Positions 39,158 to 47,734 of a stretch of DNA of 64,000 nucleotides are shown here, piece by piece (within the stretch, counting starts at the first letter, position 1; every line of letters begins with the position of its first letter). Where the stretch lies: the NCBI GenBank assembly GCA_002708825.1, contig PAPF01000009.1, forward strand, positions 255,723 to 319,722, read 5' to 3'. The DNA is from Phyllobacteriaceae bacterium. Lineage in GTDB: Bacteria > Pseudomonadota > Alphaproteobacteria > Rhizobiales > Rhizobiaceae. The translations under genes and the position numbers were made by a program. A model generated the notes under the pieces. The model was not told the DNA's origin. It searched no databases and worked only from the letters and a program-made list of their open reading frames with translations.

Positions 39158-39223
39158 GATGCCTCCTGGTGACCTTTTCCGGATGGCCGGCAGACTATCC
39201 CTGAAGCCGTTGGGACCGCTACT

Positions 39224-39234
39224 ATAGCAGCTAT
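39224..39234. promoter_or_regulatory. ATAGC-A-GCTAT palindrome in the SMP-30 / Liv transporter divergent promoter
   Basis: A perfect 5+1+5 palindrome 67 bp upstream of the SMP-30 start and 129 bp before the short leader frame of the Liv operon. It is nearly identical to the site at 27787. Confidence 0.55.
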
Positions 39235-39352
39235 GCAGCCCACGGAATTGACCTTGGGCCCAACTCCCGGACCAATAGCGTACGGACACGAAACTGGGTC
39301 TGTGCGCTTCATTCCGCGCCGCCCGCTTGGCGTTCATGCTTGGGGAGGAGAA

Positions 39353-39445
39353 ATGGCCATATTACGCTCGGTCTGCCATTGTCGGCACCGGATCCTGTCA
39401 TCGACGGACTTTCCGGGATTCACGGAACAGGTGGCAAAGACATGA
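39353..39445 (+). CDS. Possible 30-codon leader peptide coupled to the Liv permease
   Basis: A short frame starts at an ATG preceded by GGGGAGGAG and ends TGA overlapping the permease ATG (ATGA). It encodes 30 residues with three Cys/His-containing positions early (SVCHCRHR). The good ribosome site and exact overlap suggest it is translated and delivers ribosomes to the permease start, which itself has only a weak site. No homologue is recognised, and chance cannot be excluded. Confidence 0.35.
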   Translation: MAILRSVCHCRHRILSSTDFPGFTEQVAKT

Positions 39446-40404
39446 CGGACGGCATGATCCTCATGGAGAATTTTCTCCAGGCGCTGGCAGCCGGCATCAT
39501 GGTCGGTTGTCTTTATGGCCTCATGTGCGTCGGCCTCGGCATGATCTTCGGCATCATGCGGGTCATCAACTTCGCCCAGGGCGACATGATGATGCTCGGC
39601 ATGTATGCCGCCTGGTACCTGTTCATCGGCTTCGGCATGTTGTCGTTCCTTGGCGGCTATGCCGGCCCGATCGCGGCGGCACTGCTTGCCGGCCCGATCC
39701 TTTTCGTCGTCGGATACTACGTCCATCAGGTCCTGATCTCCCGGGTGACCGGGTTCAAGATGGCCGACGCGGAGGGCGAGGGCCATTACGCACAGCTGAT
39801 CCTGACGCTGGGCGTCGCCCTCGTGATGACCAATGGCGGCCTGATCATCTTCGGCTCGGAGCCGATTTCGGTCCGCACGCCGATGTCCTCCCGCGCATGG
39901 GAAATCGGTCCGTTCTGGGGTGATTTCGTATCGGTTTTCATCAACCAGGCACGGGCGGTCGGCGCCATCGTCTCGGTCGGCGTCGCGATCGCCCTGTTCT
40001 TCTTCGTCAACCGTTCGCGGCTGGGCAAGTCGATGCGGGCATCGGCAGACAATGCCGAAGCCGCCCTTTACATGGGCATCAACGTCGACAAGGCGCACCG
40101 CATCGCCTTCGGCATCGGCACCGGCGTGACCGCCATCGCCGGCGGCCTCGTGGCAACCTACTATCCGTTCCAGCCCTATGTCGGCATCGAGTTCGTCATC
40201 ATCATGTATGCCGGTGTCGTGCTGGGCGGCTTCGGCTCCATCATCGGCGCCTTCTGGGGCGGGCTGGTGATCGGCCTTGTCCAGCAGCTTTCAACGCTCA
40301 TCCTGCCCTTCCAGCTTCAGAACACGGCGATCTTCGTCGTCTTCCTGCTGGTCGTGCTGTTCCGTCCGCAAGGCCTGTTTGGTCGCAACGTGGAGCGCGT
40401 CTGA
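39442..40404 (+). CDS. livH: Branched-chain-type ABC transporter permease (LivH family)
   Basis: A 320-residue inner-membrane permease with about eight hydrophobic segments. The family stretch GLGMIFGIMRVINFAQGDMM (~32-51) and YAGVVLGGFGSIIGAFWGG (~255) are visible. Together with the next three genes it forms a complete hydrophobic-amino-acid-type (HAAT) uptake system, a family that in proteobacteria also imports aromatic and dicarboxylic acids. The ATG at 39442 is supported by family alignment. The next gene starts with a TGATG overlap. Confidence 0.92.
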   Translation: MTDGMILMENFLQALAAGIMVGCLYGLMCVGLGMIFGIMRVINFAQGDMMMLGMYAAWYLFIGFGMLSFLGGYAGPIAAALLAGPILFVVGYYVHQVLISRVTGFKMADAEGEGHYAQLILTLGVALVMTNGGLIIFGSEPISVRTPMSSRAWEIGPFWGDFVSVFINQARAVGAIVSVGVAIALFFFVNRSRLGKSMRASADNAEAALYMGINVDKAHRIAFGIGTGVTAIAGGLVATYYPFQPYVGIEFVIIMYAGVVLGGFGSIIGAFWGGLVIGLVQQLSTLILPFQLQNTAIFVVFLLVVLFRPQGLFGRNVERV

Positions 40405-42188
40405 TGGGCAAGAGAACCGGTTTCCTTTCGTCACTGCTGCCGCTGGGCATTTTCTGCGCCGTCTATCTCGTCCTGCTTTTCGCGGTGCAGTCCCAGTATT
40501 ACCAGTTGATGCTCATCCTGGTCGCGGTCTGGGCCGTGATGGGTATCTCGTGGAACGTGCTGTCGGGTTATTCGGGCCTGATCTCGTTCGGTCACGCCTC
40601 GTTCTTCGGCCTTGGCGCCTTCACCGTCGTCCTCGGCCAGATTTATCTCGGCATCACGCCATGGATCGGAATTCCGCTCGCCGGCATCATCGGCGCGGCG
40701 GCCGGCATCCTTATCGGTCTGCCGACATTCCGTCTGCGCGGCCACTATTTCGCGCTGGCCATGCTCGCCTATCCCCTCGCCCTTCTCTACATCTTCGAAT
40801 GGCTCGGCTACCAGGAAGTCGCCATTCCGATGGAGCGCGAAAATCCCGTTGCATGGATGCAGTTCGACAACCAACGCATCTATGCGCTGATTGCGCTGGG
40901 GCTGCTGATCGCGGCAATCATCGTGTCGCGGCTTATCGAGACATCGCGTTTCGGCATGTCCCTGCTTGCCATCAAGCAGAACGAACTGGCCGCCGAGGCA
41001 GCCGGCATCGAGACGCGCAAGTGGAAGCTGCGGGCAATCGCCGTTTCCGGCGCCATTGCCGGCACGATCGGCGGGTTCTACGCCATCGTCCTTCTGGTCA
41101 TCACGCCCGACACCGTGTTCGGAATGCTGACCTCGGCGCAGGCGCTCATCGTCACGCTCTTCGGCGGGGTGGGAACCGTGTGGGGGCCGATCATTGGCGC
41201 CGCCATCCTGATCCCGCTCGCCGAAACCCTTCACGCCGAAGTGGGTAATCTCCTGCACGGCATCCAGGGCGTGGTCTATGGCGTTGCCATCATCGTCATC
41301 ATCCTCGTCGCACCCGAAGGCCTGATGTGGAAGATCCGGGACCTGATGCAAGCGCGCAGCAAGTCTGGCGAAGCGGAAGGCGAAGCCGAAGCCGCTGCCG
41401 CCGACATGGCCGCAAGCCCCGAGTCGATGCATGAGGAACGCCCGCATGCCATGTCGGGCCGCACCATGCTGGAGGTCCGGAATCTCTCCAAGTCGTTCGG
41501 CGGCCTCAGGGCGGTCCAGAACGTTTCCTTCTCGGTCCCCGAGGGCGCCGTCATCGGCATCATCGGTCCGAACGGGGCCGGCAAGACGACGCTCTTCAAC
41601 CTGCTCAACGGGTTCCAGAAGCCGGACGAGGGCGAGGTCATCTTCGAGGGCAAGAGCCTGCTCGGGCTGGCGCCTTCGGGCGTGTGCCGGCGGGGCATCG
41701 GCCGCACGTTCCAGGTCGCCCGCCCCTTCAAGCGCCTGTCGGTCCTCGACAATGTCCTCATCGGCGCCTATGTCGGCGCCGAAACCGACGAGATCGCGCT
41801 GCAGCACGCCCGCGAGGCGGTGGCGCTGGTCGGCCTCGAAAGCAAGGCCGACCGCCTCGCCGGTGGCCTGACCTCGATGGAGCAGCGTCTGATGGAACTT
41901 GCCCGCGCACTTGCCGGCAAGCCGAAGATGCTCTTCCTCGACGAGACGCTTGCCGGTCTCGGCGGCGTCGAGGTCAACGAGATGATCAGCGTCATCCGCC
42001 GGCTTTCCGATACCGGCATCACCATCGTGATCATCGAACATACGATGCAGGCGATGCTGCGCCTCGCAGATCACTTCATCGTTCTCGATCACGGCGCGCT
42101 GCTGACCGAAGGCAAGCCGCGCGATGTCGTGCAGGAGGACGAGGTCATCGAGGCATATCTGGGCAAGAGGTGGCGTCAACGTGCTTGA
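40404..42188 (+). CDS. Fused ABC permease-ATPase (LivM-LivG) of the branched-chain-type transporter
   Basis: A 594-residue fusion. Residues ~1-310 are a LivM-type permease (VLSGYSGLISFGHASFFGLG at ~48). A Glu/Ala-rich linker (~315-345) follows, then a LivG-type ATPase. Walker A is GPNGAGKTT (~390). The signature motif is unusual: where LSGGQ or LSYGQ is expected it reads LTSMEQ, and Walker B ends in FLDETLAGL rather than LDEP. The H-loop His (IEHTM) is kept. ATP hydrolysis may therefore be asymmetric with LivF. Fused LivMG proteins are known, so the fusion itself is not unique. Confidence 0.9.
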   Translation: MGKRTGFLSSLLPLGIFCAVYLVLLFAVQSQYYQLMLILVAVWAVMGISWNVLSGYSGLISFGHASFFGLGAFTVVLGQIYLGITPWIGIPLAGIIGAAAGILIGLPTFRLRGHYFALAMLAYPLALLYIFEWLGYQEVAIPMERENPVAWMQFDNQRIYALIALGLLIAAIIVSRLIETSRFGMSLLAIKQNELAAEAAGIETRKWKLRAIAVSGAIAGTIGGFYAIVLLVITPDTVFGMLTSAQALIVTLFGGVGTVWGPIIGAAILIPLAETLHAEVGNLLHGIQGVVYGVAIIVIILVAPEGLMWKIRDLMQARSKSGEAEGEAEAAAADMAASPESMHEERPHAMSGRTMLEVRNLSKSFGGLRAVQNVSFSVPEGAVIGIIGPNGAGKTTLFNLLNGFQKPDEGEVIFEGKSLLGLAPSGVCRRGIGRTFQVARPFKRLSVLDNVLIGAYVGAETDEIALQHAREAVALVGLESKADRLAGGLTSMEQRLMELARALAGKPKMLFLDETLAGLGGVEVNEMISVIRRLSDTGITIVIIEHTMQAMLRLADHFIVLDHGALLTEGKPRDVVQEDEVIEAYLGKRWRQRA

Positions 42189-42888
42189 GATCAGCAACCT
42201 TCACGCATCCTATGGCGGCGTCACGGCGCTCGACCATATCTCGCTTAACGTCGACGAAGGGCAGTTCGTCTCCATCGTCGGCCCCAATGGAGCCGGCAAG
42301 ACGACGCTGTTCAAGGTAATCGCCGGCACGGTGCCTGCCCGTTCCGGGGGCATCAAGTTCGAAGGCCGGGACCTGCTGGCGACATCGGCCCACGAACGCG
42401 CCCATCTCGGCATTGCCCATATCCCGGAAGGCCGTCAGGTCTTCCCCAACATGTCGGTGCTGGAAAACCTCGAAATGGGCGCTTTCACCGATGCGGGCCA
42501 GAAGCAGTGGAAAGAGAATCTCGATTTCATCTACACGCTGTTTCCGATCCTCAAGGAGCGCGCCGAGCAGATGGCGGGCACGCTGTCGGGCGGGCAGCAG
42601 CAGATGGTGGCGATTGCCCGCGGCCTCGCCTCCTCGCCCAAGCTCATCATGCTTGATGAGCCGTCGATGGGGCTTGCCCCCACGGTCGCCGATTCGATCT
42701 TCGAGGCAATCGTGGAGATCCGCCGCTTGAAAAAGCTGACCGTCCTGCTTGTCGAGCAGCGGGCAATGGAAGCGCTCGAATCCTGTGAGAGAGGTTACGT
42801 GCTCGAAACGGGACGTGTCGTGCTGGAAGGTACGCCTACCGAACTCCTGTCGGACGACCGTGTCCGGCAGGCCTATCTCGGCATGTAG
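42181..42888 (+). CDS. livF: ABC transporter ATP-binding protein (LivF)
   Basis: A 235-residue ATPase with canonical Walker A GPNGAGKTT (~35), signature LSGGQQQ (~140), Walker B LIMLDEPSMGLAP (~160) and H-loop LVEQ region. The GTG at 42181 is chosen because AAGAGGTGG lies just upstream and the protein then begins LEISNLHASYGG as usual. It overlaps the fused permease-ATPase by 8 bp. It supplies one fully canonical catalytic site to the transporter. Confidence 0.93.
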   Translation: MLEISNLHASYGGVTALDHISLNVDEGQFVSIVGPNGAGKTTLFKVIAGTVPARSGGIKFEGRDLLATSAHERAHLGIAHIPEGRQVFPNMSVLENLEMGAFTDAGQKQWKENLDFIYTLFPILKERAEQMAGTLSGGQQQMVAIARGLASSPKLIMLDEPSMGLAPTVADSIFEAIVEIRRLKKLTVLLVEQRAMEALESCERGYVLETGRVVLEGTPTELLSDDRVRQAYLGM

Positions 42889-42927
42889 CCGGGACCTTTC
42901 GATCAACCTGTTCTAGGGAGGAACAAC

Positions 42928-44166
42928 ATGTTTACGCGCAGAACCATCCTGAAGGCGACAGCCGCGGCGGGAACCGCGGCCATGATCGCCGCCGCACCCC
43001 TGCCCGCAATGGCGCAGGACGGCCCCATCCAGGTCGGCCTCATCGGGCCGCTGTCCGGTCCCTGGGCCCGCCAGGGCGAACTCATGCTCAAGGGCGCTGA
43101 ACTTGCCATCAAGGACATCAACGATGCGGGCGGCATCTCCTCGCTCGGAGGCCGCAAGCTCGAACTCGTCGTCTTCGATGCCGGCGAATCCGTGGAGACC
43201 GCGAAAAACGCGGCCCAGCGCATGGTCTCGCAGCATCCCGATCTCGTCGCCGTGACCGGAGCCTGGCTCTCGTCCTTCACGCTGGCCGTGTCCGAAGTGA
43301 CCGAACGCGCCGAATTGCCGATGATCTCGCTGTCCTATTCCGACCAGATCACCGGACGCGGCTTCAAGTACATCTTCCAGATGCCGAAGACCGGGGGCGC
43401 GCAGGCGCGCGAGGCTGTGCCGTCGCTGGTGGAACTGGCGGAAATCACGACCGGCAGCAAGCCGACCAAGGCCGGCATGATCGGTGACAACACGGCCTCA
43501 TCGGTCAGCTTCGTCACCCCGCTGCGCGAAGGCCTGATGAAGGAGATGGGCATCGAGATCCTGTTTGACGAGACGTGGACGCCCCCGCTCGCAGACGCCA
43601 CCGCGCTCATCCAGCGCGCTCGCTCCACGCGGCCGGACTTCATGATCATGGCCTCGACAGCGGTGCCGGACAACAAGCTCCTGCTGGAGAAGGTCAACGA
43701 GTTCAATCTCGGCGGCGGCCGCATGCCGATCATTGGTTCGGGCGCCCACCTCGGAACGCCAGAGCTTCTGAAAAACGTCGGCGCCGACCTTGTCGAAGGC
43801 GTCATGACCGTCGTCGGCAACTGGCCGGGCAAGGGCCAGGAAGAACTGGTCGCACGCTTCAAGGAAGCCTCCGGCGAACCCTGGATGACGCAGGATTCCA
43901 TCTCCACCTATGGCGATATCCAGCTGATGGCCTATGCGCTTGAAAAGGCCGGCGAAGCCAGCCGTTCGGCCGTTGCCGAGACGCTGCGTTCGCTTGATAT
44001 CACCGACGGACCCGCGATCTACTATCCGGGTGGTCAGATCAAGTTCAACGAAGCCGGTCTGAACGTCGGCGCCAGCCTCGTGATCGTGCAGTGGCAGGGC
44101 GGTGTCCCCTACAGCGTGTTCCCGCCGGAAACCGCCCAGGCAAAGCCGATCTGGCCGACCAACTGA
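42928..44166 (+). CDS. ABC transporter substrate-binding protein (Peripla_BP_6, LivK-type)
   Basis: A 412-residue periplasmic binding protein, exported by a signal with twin arginines (TRRTILK) and cleavage near AMAQDG (~residue 31), so Tat export is likely. The mature protein begins with the family pattern IQVGLIGPLSGPWARQGE. It has a GGAGG Shine-Dalgarno site. It ends the transporter operon and is followed by a strong terminator. Ligand specificity is not readable; context suggests an acid degraded by the island. Confidence 0.93.
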   Translation: MFTRRTILKATAAAGTAAMIAAAPLPAMAQDGPIQVGLIGPLSGPWARQGELMLKGAELAIKDINDAGGISSLGGRKLELVVFDAGESVETAKNAAQRMVSQHPDLVAVTGAWLSSFTLAVSEVTERAELPMISLSYSDQITGRGFKYIFQMPKTGGAQAREAVPSLVELAEITTGSKPTKAGMIGDNTASSVSFVTPLREGLMKEMGIEILFDETWTPPLADATALIQRARSTRPDFMIMASTAVPDNKLLLEKVNEFNLGGGRMPIIGSGAHLGTPELLKNVGADLVEGVMTVVGNWPGKGQEELVARFKEASGEPWMTQDSISTYGDIQLMAYALEKAGEASRSAVAETLRSLDITDGPAIYYPGGQIKFNEAGLNVGASLVIVQWQGGVPYSVFPPETAQAKPIWPTN

Positions 44167-44191
44167 TCCGCGGTTCCATTGCTAAGACTGG

Positions 44192-44222
44192 AAGCGGCGC
44201 CTTCGGGCGCCGCTTTTCTTTC
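44192..44222 (+). terminator. Rho-independent terminator after the Liv transporter operon
   Basis: A 10-bp perfect GC-rich stem (AAGCGGCGCC with GGCGCCGCTT) closed by a TTCG tetraloop and followed by TTCTTT, 26 bp after the binding-protein stop. Confidence 0.88.
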
Positions 44223-44232
44223 CTGCTTCGAA

Positions 44233-44259
44233 AAAAGGCCGCCCGTAAGGCGGCCTTTT
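44233..44259. terminator. Bidirectional hairpin terminator between the convergent Liv and Ldh-type genes
   Basis: Stem GGCCGCC/GGCGGCC with loop CGTAA, flanked by A4 on the left and T4 on the right, so it can terminate transcription from both sides. It lies 65 bp past the Ldh-type stop. Confidence 0.85.
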
Positions 44260-44323
44260 GCTGTCTTGTCATCGTTTGCGATCCGCTGGCCCGGTCATTC
44301 CCGGGCAGGACCGGCAGAAGGGA

Positions 44324-45313
44324 TCAGGCGCGCTGGGCGATCCGCACGATCTGCTCGTGGATGGTGTCGGGCACTTCGATGAAGCCTTCCTTCGTCCGTT
44401 GTTCGCGCAAGGCGCGGGAGCGGTCGAACGGCATGCGCACCGGACCGCCGCCTTCGACCGGACGGGTCGAACGGATGGCGTCCGAATAGGCGGCGACCTC
44501 CTTCTTGAAATCGTCGAGCGATGTCAGAAGGTCCGGGCGCATGGCCATCACCACCATGCCGAACGATGTCAGTTCGCCCGGAATCATCGGCGAACCCGCG
44601 AGCATGCCGAAAAGCTGCACGACGATGGCAAGACCTGATCCGCGCGGCCCGCCCCAGGCGGTGAATGCGCCGCCGAGGGCCGAGGCAGGATCGGTCGTCG
44701 GCTTGCCGTCGGCATCGAACGCCACCCCTTCGGGGATCGTCTGGCCGAGGCGCCTTGCCAGCACGACCTGTGCATGAATGATGCTCGACGTGCCGATGTC
44801 CCAGATCACCGGGTCGCTGGCGCTCGGGAACCCGAAACAGATCGGATTGGTGCCAAACCGTCCTTCGGTGCCGCCATGGGGGGCGACCCAGGCCGAGGCA
44901 TTGGAGGCGATCATGATGACGAGGTCCTGTGCCGTCGCCTGTTCGGCATAGTAGGACAACATGCCCGTGTACCAGGTCTCGTTTGCCCCGACGATCGAGA
45001 TTCCGCTTGCCCTGGCTTTCTCGATGGCAACCTCGGTGGCGCGCTGTCCGACGAGATAACCCAGCTTGTCGGCGCCATCGATGGCGGCCGAGACCGGGGT
45101 CTCCTTCGTGATCGTGATTTCGCGGCCGGAATGGCCGGTCCGGTCGATACGGTCGGCGATCGACAGCATCCGTGCGAACCCTGCATATTCGAGGCCGCGC
45201 AATTCGCAGTCCATCAGGTGGCCTGCCGCAATCCTCGCTTCGTCCTTCCGGTAACCGAGCTTGACCAGAACGTCTTCCGCAAGCGCATGGGCTTCAGCAA
45301 TCGACAGTTTCAC
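44324..45313 (-). CDS. Ldh-family (type 2 malate/L-lactate dehydrogenase) NAD(P)-dependent oxidoreductase
   Basis: A 329-residue protein of the Ldh/YlbC/ComC family, a fold unrelated to classical lactate dehydrogenase, which reduces 2-oxo acids to 2-hydroxy acids. Seen are DCELRGLEYAGF (~40) with the region of the catalytic residues, TWYTGMLSYYAEQA (~113), APHGGTEGRFGTNPICF (~145) and WDIGTSSIIHAQV (~175). The GTG at 45313 has GGAGGAG 8 bases upstream; an in-frame TTG just before it would include the ribosome site. It is divergent from the 45511 operon. Confidence 0.9.
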   Translation of the reverse strand: MKLSIAEAHALAEDVLVKLGYRKDEARIAAGHLMDCELRGLEYAGFARMLSIADRIDRTGHSGREITITKETPVSAAIDGADKLGYLVGQRATEVAIEKARASGISIVGANETWYTGMLSYYAEQATAQDLVIMIASNASAWVAPHGGTEGRFGTNPICFGFPSASDPVIWDIGTSSIIHAQVVLARRLGQTIPEGVAFDADGKPTTDPASALGGAFTAWGGPRGSGLAIVVQLFGMLAGSPMIPGELTSFGMVVMAMRPDLLTSLDDFKKEVAAYSDAIRSTRPVEGGGPVRMPFDRSRALREQRTKEGFIEVPDTIHEQIVRIAQRA

Positions 45314-45424
45314 AATCGTTTCTCCTCCTTCCAAGGTCCATCACAGGCGGATGGACAAGAACTTGATGGATGAAACTATCATGCCGGCGCGCAGCGGCGT
45401 GGAGCGCTCGCCGCAATCCGTGAC

Positions 45425-45435
45425 AAATCAGCTAT
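45425..45435. promoter_or_regulatory. Degenerate ATAGC-type site in the Ldh / 45511 divergent promoter
   Basis: AAATCAGCTAT matches ATAGCWGCTAT at 9/11 positions with one intact half-site, and continues TGCA as does the site at 39224. It lies 112 bp from one start codon and 76 bp from the other. Confidence 0.38.
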
Positions 45436-45510
45436 GCACCAAGCAGCCCGGACGAGACGCTGCATTGCTTCTATGCTTTATTTGGAAATGGTTGGAGCGG
45501 AGAGGAATCC

Positions 45511-46092
45511 ATGAAGGAAGAAGCCCTGCTCATGGTGCTGTGGCAACCGCCCGCAGCCTATGAAGAAGAGTTCAACGCCTGGTATGATACCGAACACCTG
45601 CCGGAGCGCGCCTGCATAGAAGGTTTCCGGACGGCACGGCGTTATGTCGGCCTGGGCGACGGCCCCAGCCACATGGCACTCTATGATCTTTCAAGCCTCG
45701 GCATCCTGGACGAGCCGCCCTACCAGGCCATCAGCGGCGACAATTACAGCCCGTGGTCCAGGCGCATCATGGCGCGCATTCCACTCCAGCGGATCGCAGC
45801 CCGGCTCCATACCGGCACGCCCGACATGACGAGCGATTGCATTCGCCTGGCGGTCATGAAATTCGCCGTCGACGCACCGGCCGATATCGACCGCCTGGCC
45901 AGCGCCCTGCCGGCCCTGCTCGACGGCACGAAAGGCGTGACGCGATGGAGGGTGTTCGCCGGCGTTGCCCCGAAGCCCGATTTCGCGCTTGTCGTCGTGG
46001 AATGCTCGACGACCGCGATGCCGCAGATCGACACGGCCTCGACCGGATTGACGGCAACCCTCGCGGCCTCCTACCGGCCCTATCTTTACTAG
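45511..46092 (+). CDS. EthD/dimeric alpha-beta-barrel-like protein of unknown function
   Basis: A 193-residue soluble protein. The segment EFNAWYDTEHLPERACIEGF (~20-39) is like the EthD/ferredoxin-like dimeric barrel proteins, and a second repeat of similar size (~105-190) suggests two fused barrel halves. A GAGAGGAATCC stretch precedes the ATG. It is the first gene of a unit with an alpha/beta hydrolase and an SDR, both with altered catalytic residues. No specific role can be assigned. Confidence 0.72.
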   Translation: MKEEALLMVLWQPPAAYEEEFNAWYDTEHLPERACIEGFRTARRYVGLGDGPSHMALYDLSSLGILDEPPYQAISGDNYSPWSRRIMARIPLQRIAARLHTGTPDMTSDCIRLAVMKFAVDAPADIDRLASALPALLDGTKGVTRWRVFAGVAPKPDFALVVVECSTTAMPQIDTASTGLTATLAASYRPYLY

Positions 46093-46102
46093 GGGGAGCG
46101 CG

Positions 46103-46879
46103 ATGCAGCTCGACGGCAATCTCAATTTCGAACGCGGCGGCAATCGGAACGGACCCACCCTGCTGCTCATTCACGCCATGGGCGCCGATCTTTCGTTCTG
46201 GTCGGCCTGCCGGTCGATCTGGGAGCCGCACCTCGATTGCATCGCCATCGATCAGCGCGGAGCCGGCAGGTCTCCGGCATCACCGGTCCCGCTCTCCCCC
46301 GCCGACCATGCGGCAGACCTCGCAGCATTCTGCAAGCGCGAAAATCTCACACAGGTCGGCGCGGTCGGCTGCGCGGTCGGTGCCATGGCGGCAGCCGTTT
46401 TCGCGGCGCGCCATCCGGACCTCGTCAACATGCTTGTCCTCTCCAATCCGGGCCACAGGATCGCCGATCCGGCGCGCTCGCTTCTCGCCCGGCGTGCGGA
46501 AACGGCGCGGGAGGGCGGCATGTCGGCCATCATGCCGGCGGCAACGGCGGCCGCCTTCGAGGGCTGCCCCGACGATGACCGCCAGCGCGCCTACGTCGCC
46601 CGTTTCGCCGCGCAGGACCCGCAAGCCTATGCCTTGCAGATCGAGGGCATGCTGGATGCCGACATTTCCGGGGACCTCCCATCCATCGCCTGCCCGACCC
46701 TGATCGTCGGCGGTGGACGCGACCGGCTCCTGCCCATCTTCCATGCCGAGGCGATCCATGCTGCCATGCCGGCTTCCAGGCTGGTCCGCTATGAGGACGG
46801 CGCCCACTTCATCCCCTACCAGCAACCGGACCGTTTCGCCCATGATGTCCTGCGTTTTGTCAATGAGAACGCAAGATAG
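46103..46879 (+). CDS. Alpha/beta-hydrolase-fold protein lacking the nucleophilic Ser
   Basis: A 258-residue protein resembling 3-oxoadipate enol-lactonases. The oxyanion and strand segments are normal (LLLIHAMGADLSFW, ~15-28; IAIDQRGAGRS, ~50). The acid (GGGRDRLLP, ~210) and His (EDGAHFIPY, ~233) of the triad are retained. The nucleophile elbow reads VGCAVGAM where GxSxG is expected, so Ala occupies the Ser position, with a Cys just before it. Codons were checked on the DNA. It may use the Cys, be a non-hydrolytic enzyme, or be a binding protein. Second gene of a three-gene unit. Confidence 0.85.
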   Translation: MQLDGNLNFERGGNRNGPTLLLIHAMGADLSFWSACRSIWEPHLDCIAIDQRGAGRSPASPVPLSPADHAADLAAFCKRENLTQVGAVGCAVGAMAAAVFAARHPDLVNMLVLSNPGHRIADPARSLLARRAETAREGGMSAIMPAATAAAFEGCPDDDRQRAYVARFAAQDPQAYALQIEGMLDADISGDLPSIACPTLIVGGGRDRLLPIFHAEAIHAAMPASRLVRYEDGAHFIPYQQPDRFAHDVLRFVNENAR

Positions 46880-46904
46880 CCGCAACGCCTGAAAGGAAAA
46901 CGAC

Positions 46905-47681
46905 ATGGATCTCGGTCTTGAAAACAAGGTCGTCATCGTCACCGGCGGCTCGAAGGGCATCGGCCTGTCCTGCGCGAAGGCGTTTCTGGCCGAGGGGGCC
47001 AGGGTCGCCATCGTATCGCGCTCGCCGGACAACATTGCCAGCGCGTTGCGCGACCTTCCCGGCGCCATCGGCGCCACGGCCGATCTCGTCGATCCCGAAG
47101 CCGCCGAACGCGCGCTGGACGAGATCGAGGCGGCGCTCGGACCGGTCGACATTCTCGTCAACAGTGCCGGCGCCGCGCGTCGCACGCCGCCCGACGACTT
47201 GCGGCCGGCCGTCTGGCGGGCAGCGATGGACTCCAAGTTCTTCAGCTACGTCAACATGATCGATCCCGCCATCAAGCGCATGGCGGCACGCGGAACCGGT
47301 GTCGTGATCAACGTGATCGGAGCGGGCGGCAAGGTCGCCGCCCCGACGCATATCGCAGGCGGGTCGGCCAATGCGGCGCTTCAGCTTGCGACAGCAGGTC
47401 TCGCAACGGCCTATGCGGGGCGCGGCATCCGGGTGGTGGCAATCAGTCCCGGTCTCACCGAAACCACCCGCGTCGAGGAAGGGTTCAGGGCCGAGGCAGC
47501 GGCGTCCGGCATTTCCATGGAGGAAGCGCGAACACGCGCGGTCGCCAGGATACCGATGGGCCGCGCGGCCGATCCCGGCGAGATCGCCAGCATGGTGGTG
47601 TTCGCGGCAAGCGGCAAGGCCAGTTATCTGACCGGCGTCTCGATCGTCATGGATGGCGCGACGAACCCGATTGTCGTCTGA
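46905..47681 (+). CDS. SDR-fold protein lacking the Ser-Tyr-Lys catalytic set
   Basis: A 258-residue Rossmann-fold SDR. The cofactor motif TGGSKGIG (~13-20) and NSAG (~84) are intact, so NAD(P) binding is plausible. In the active-site region (INVIGAGG, then HIAGGSANAAL) the Ser position is Gly, and counting back from the SPG motif the Tyr position is Gly and the Lys position Asn. Ordinary SDR catalysis is not expected. It may be a structural or regulatory subunit, as known for one subunit of some heteromeric SDRs, or use other residues. Third gene of its unit; convergent with the GntR gene. Confidence 0.85.
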   Translation: MDLGLENKVVIVTGGSKGIGLSCAKAFLAEGARVAIVSRSPDNIASALRDLPGAIGATADLVDPEAAERALDEIEAALGPVDILVNSAGAARRTPPDDLRPAVWRAAMDSKFFSYVNMIDPAIKRMAARGTGVVINVIGAGGKVAAPTHIAGGSANAALQLATAGLATAYAGRGIRVVAISPGLTETTRVEEGFRAEAAASGISMEEARTRAVARIPMGRAADPGEIASMVVFAASGKASYLTGVSIVMDGATNPIVV

Positions 47682-47734
47682 TCCCCTGACCGGAGCCGTT
47701 CCGGCGTGACGTTCTCGCCGCACTCCCGGACGTG

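Noticed and set aside
40431..42197. 588-codon frame antisense to the fused permease-ATPase
   Set aside because: The sense strand carries clear ABC permease and ATPase motifs; the antisense product is low complexity (Asp, His, Arg).
46103..46879. Idea that the hydrolase and SDR at 46-47.7 kb are pseudogenes
   Set aside because: Both frames are intact, of normal length and with conserved fold motifs, and the missing residues are clean codon substitutions.
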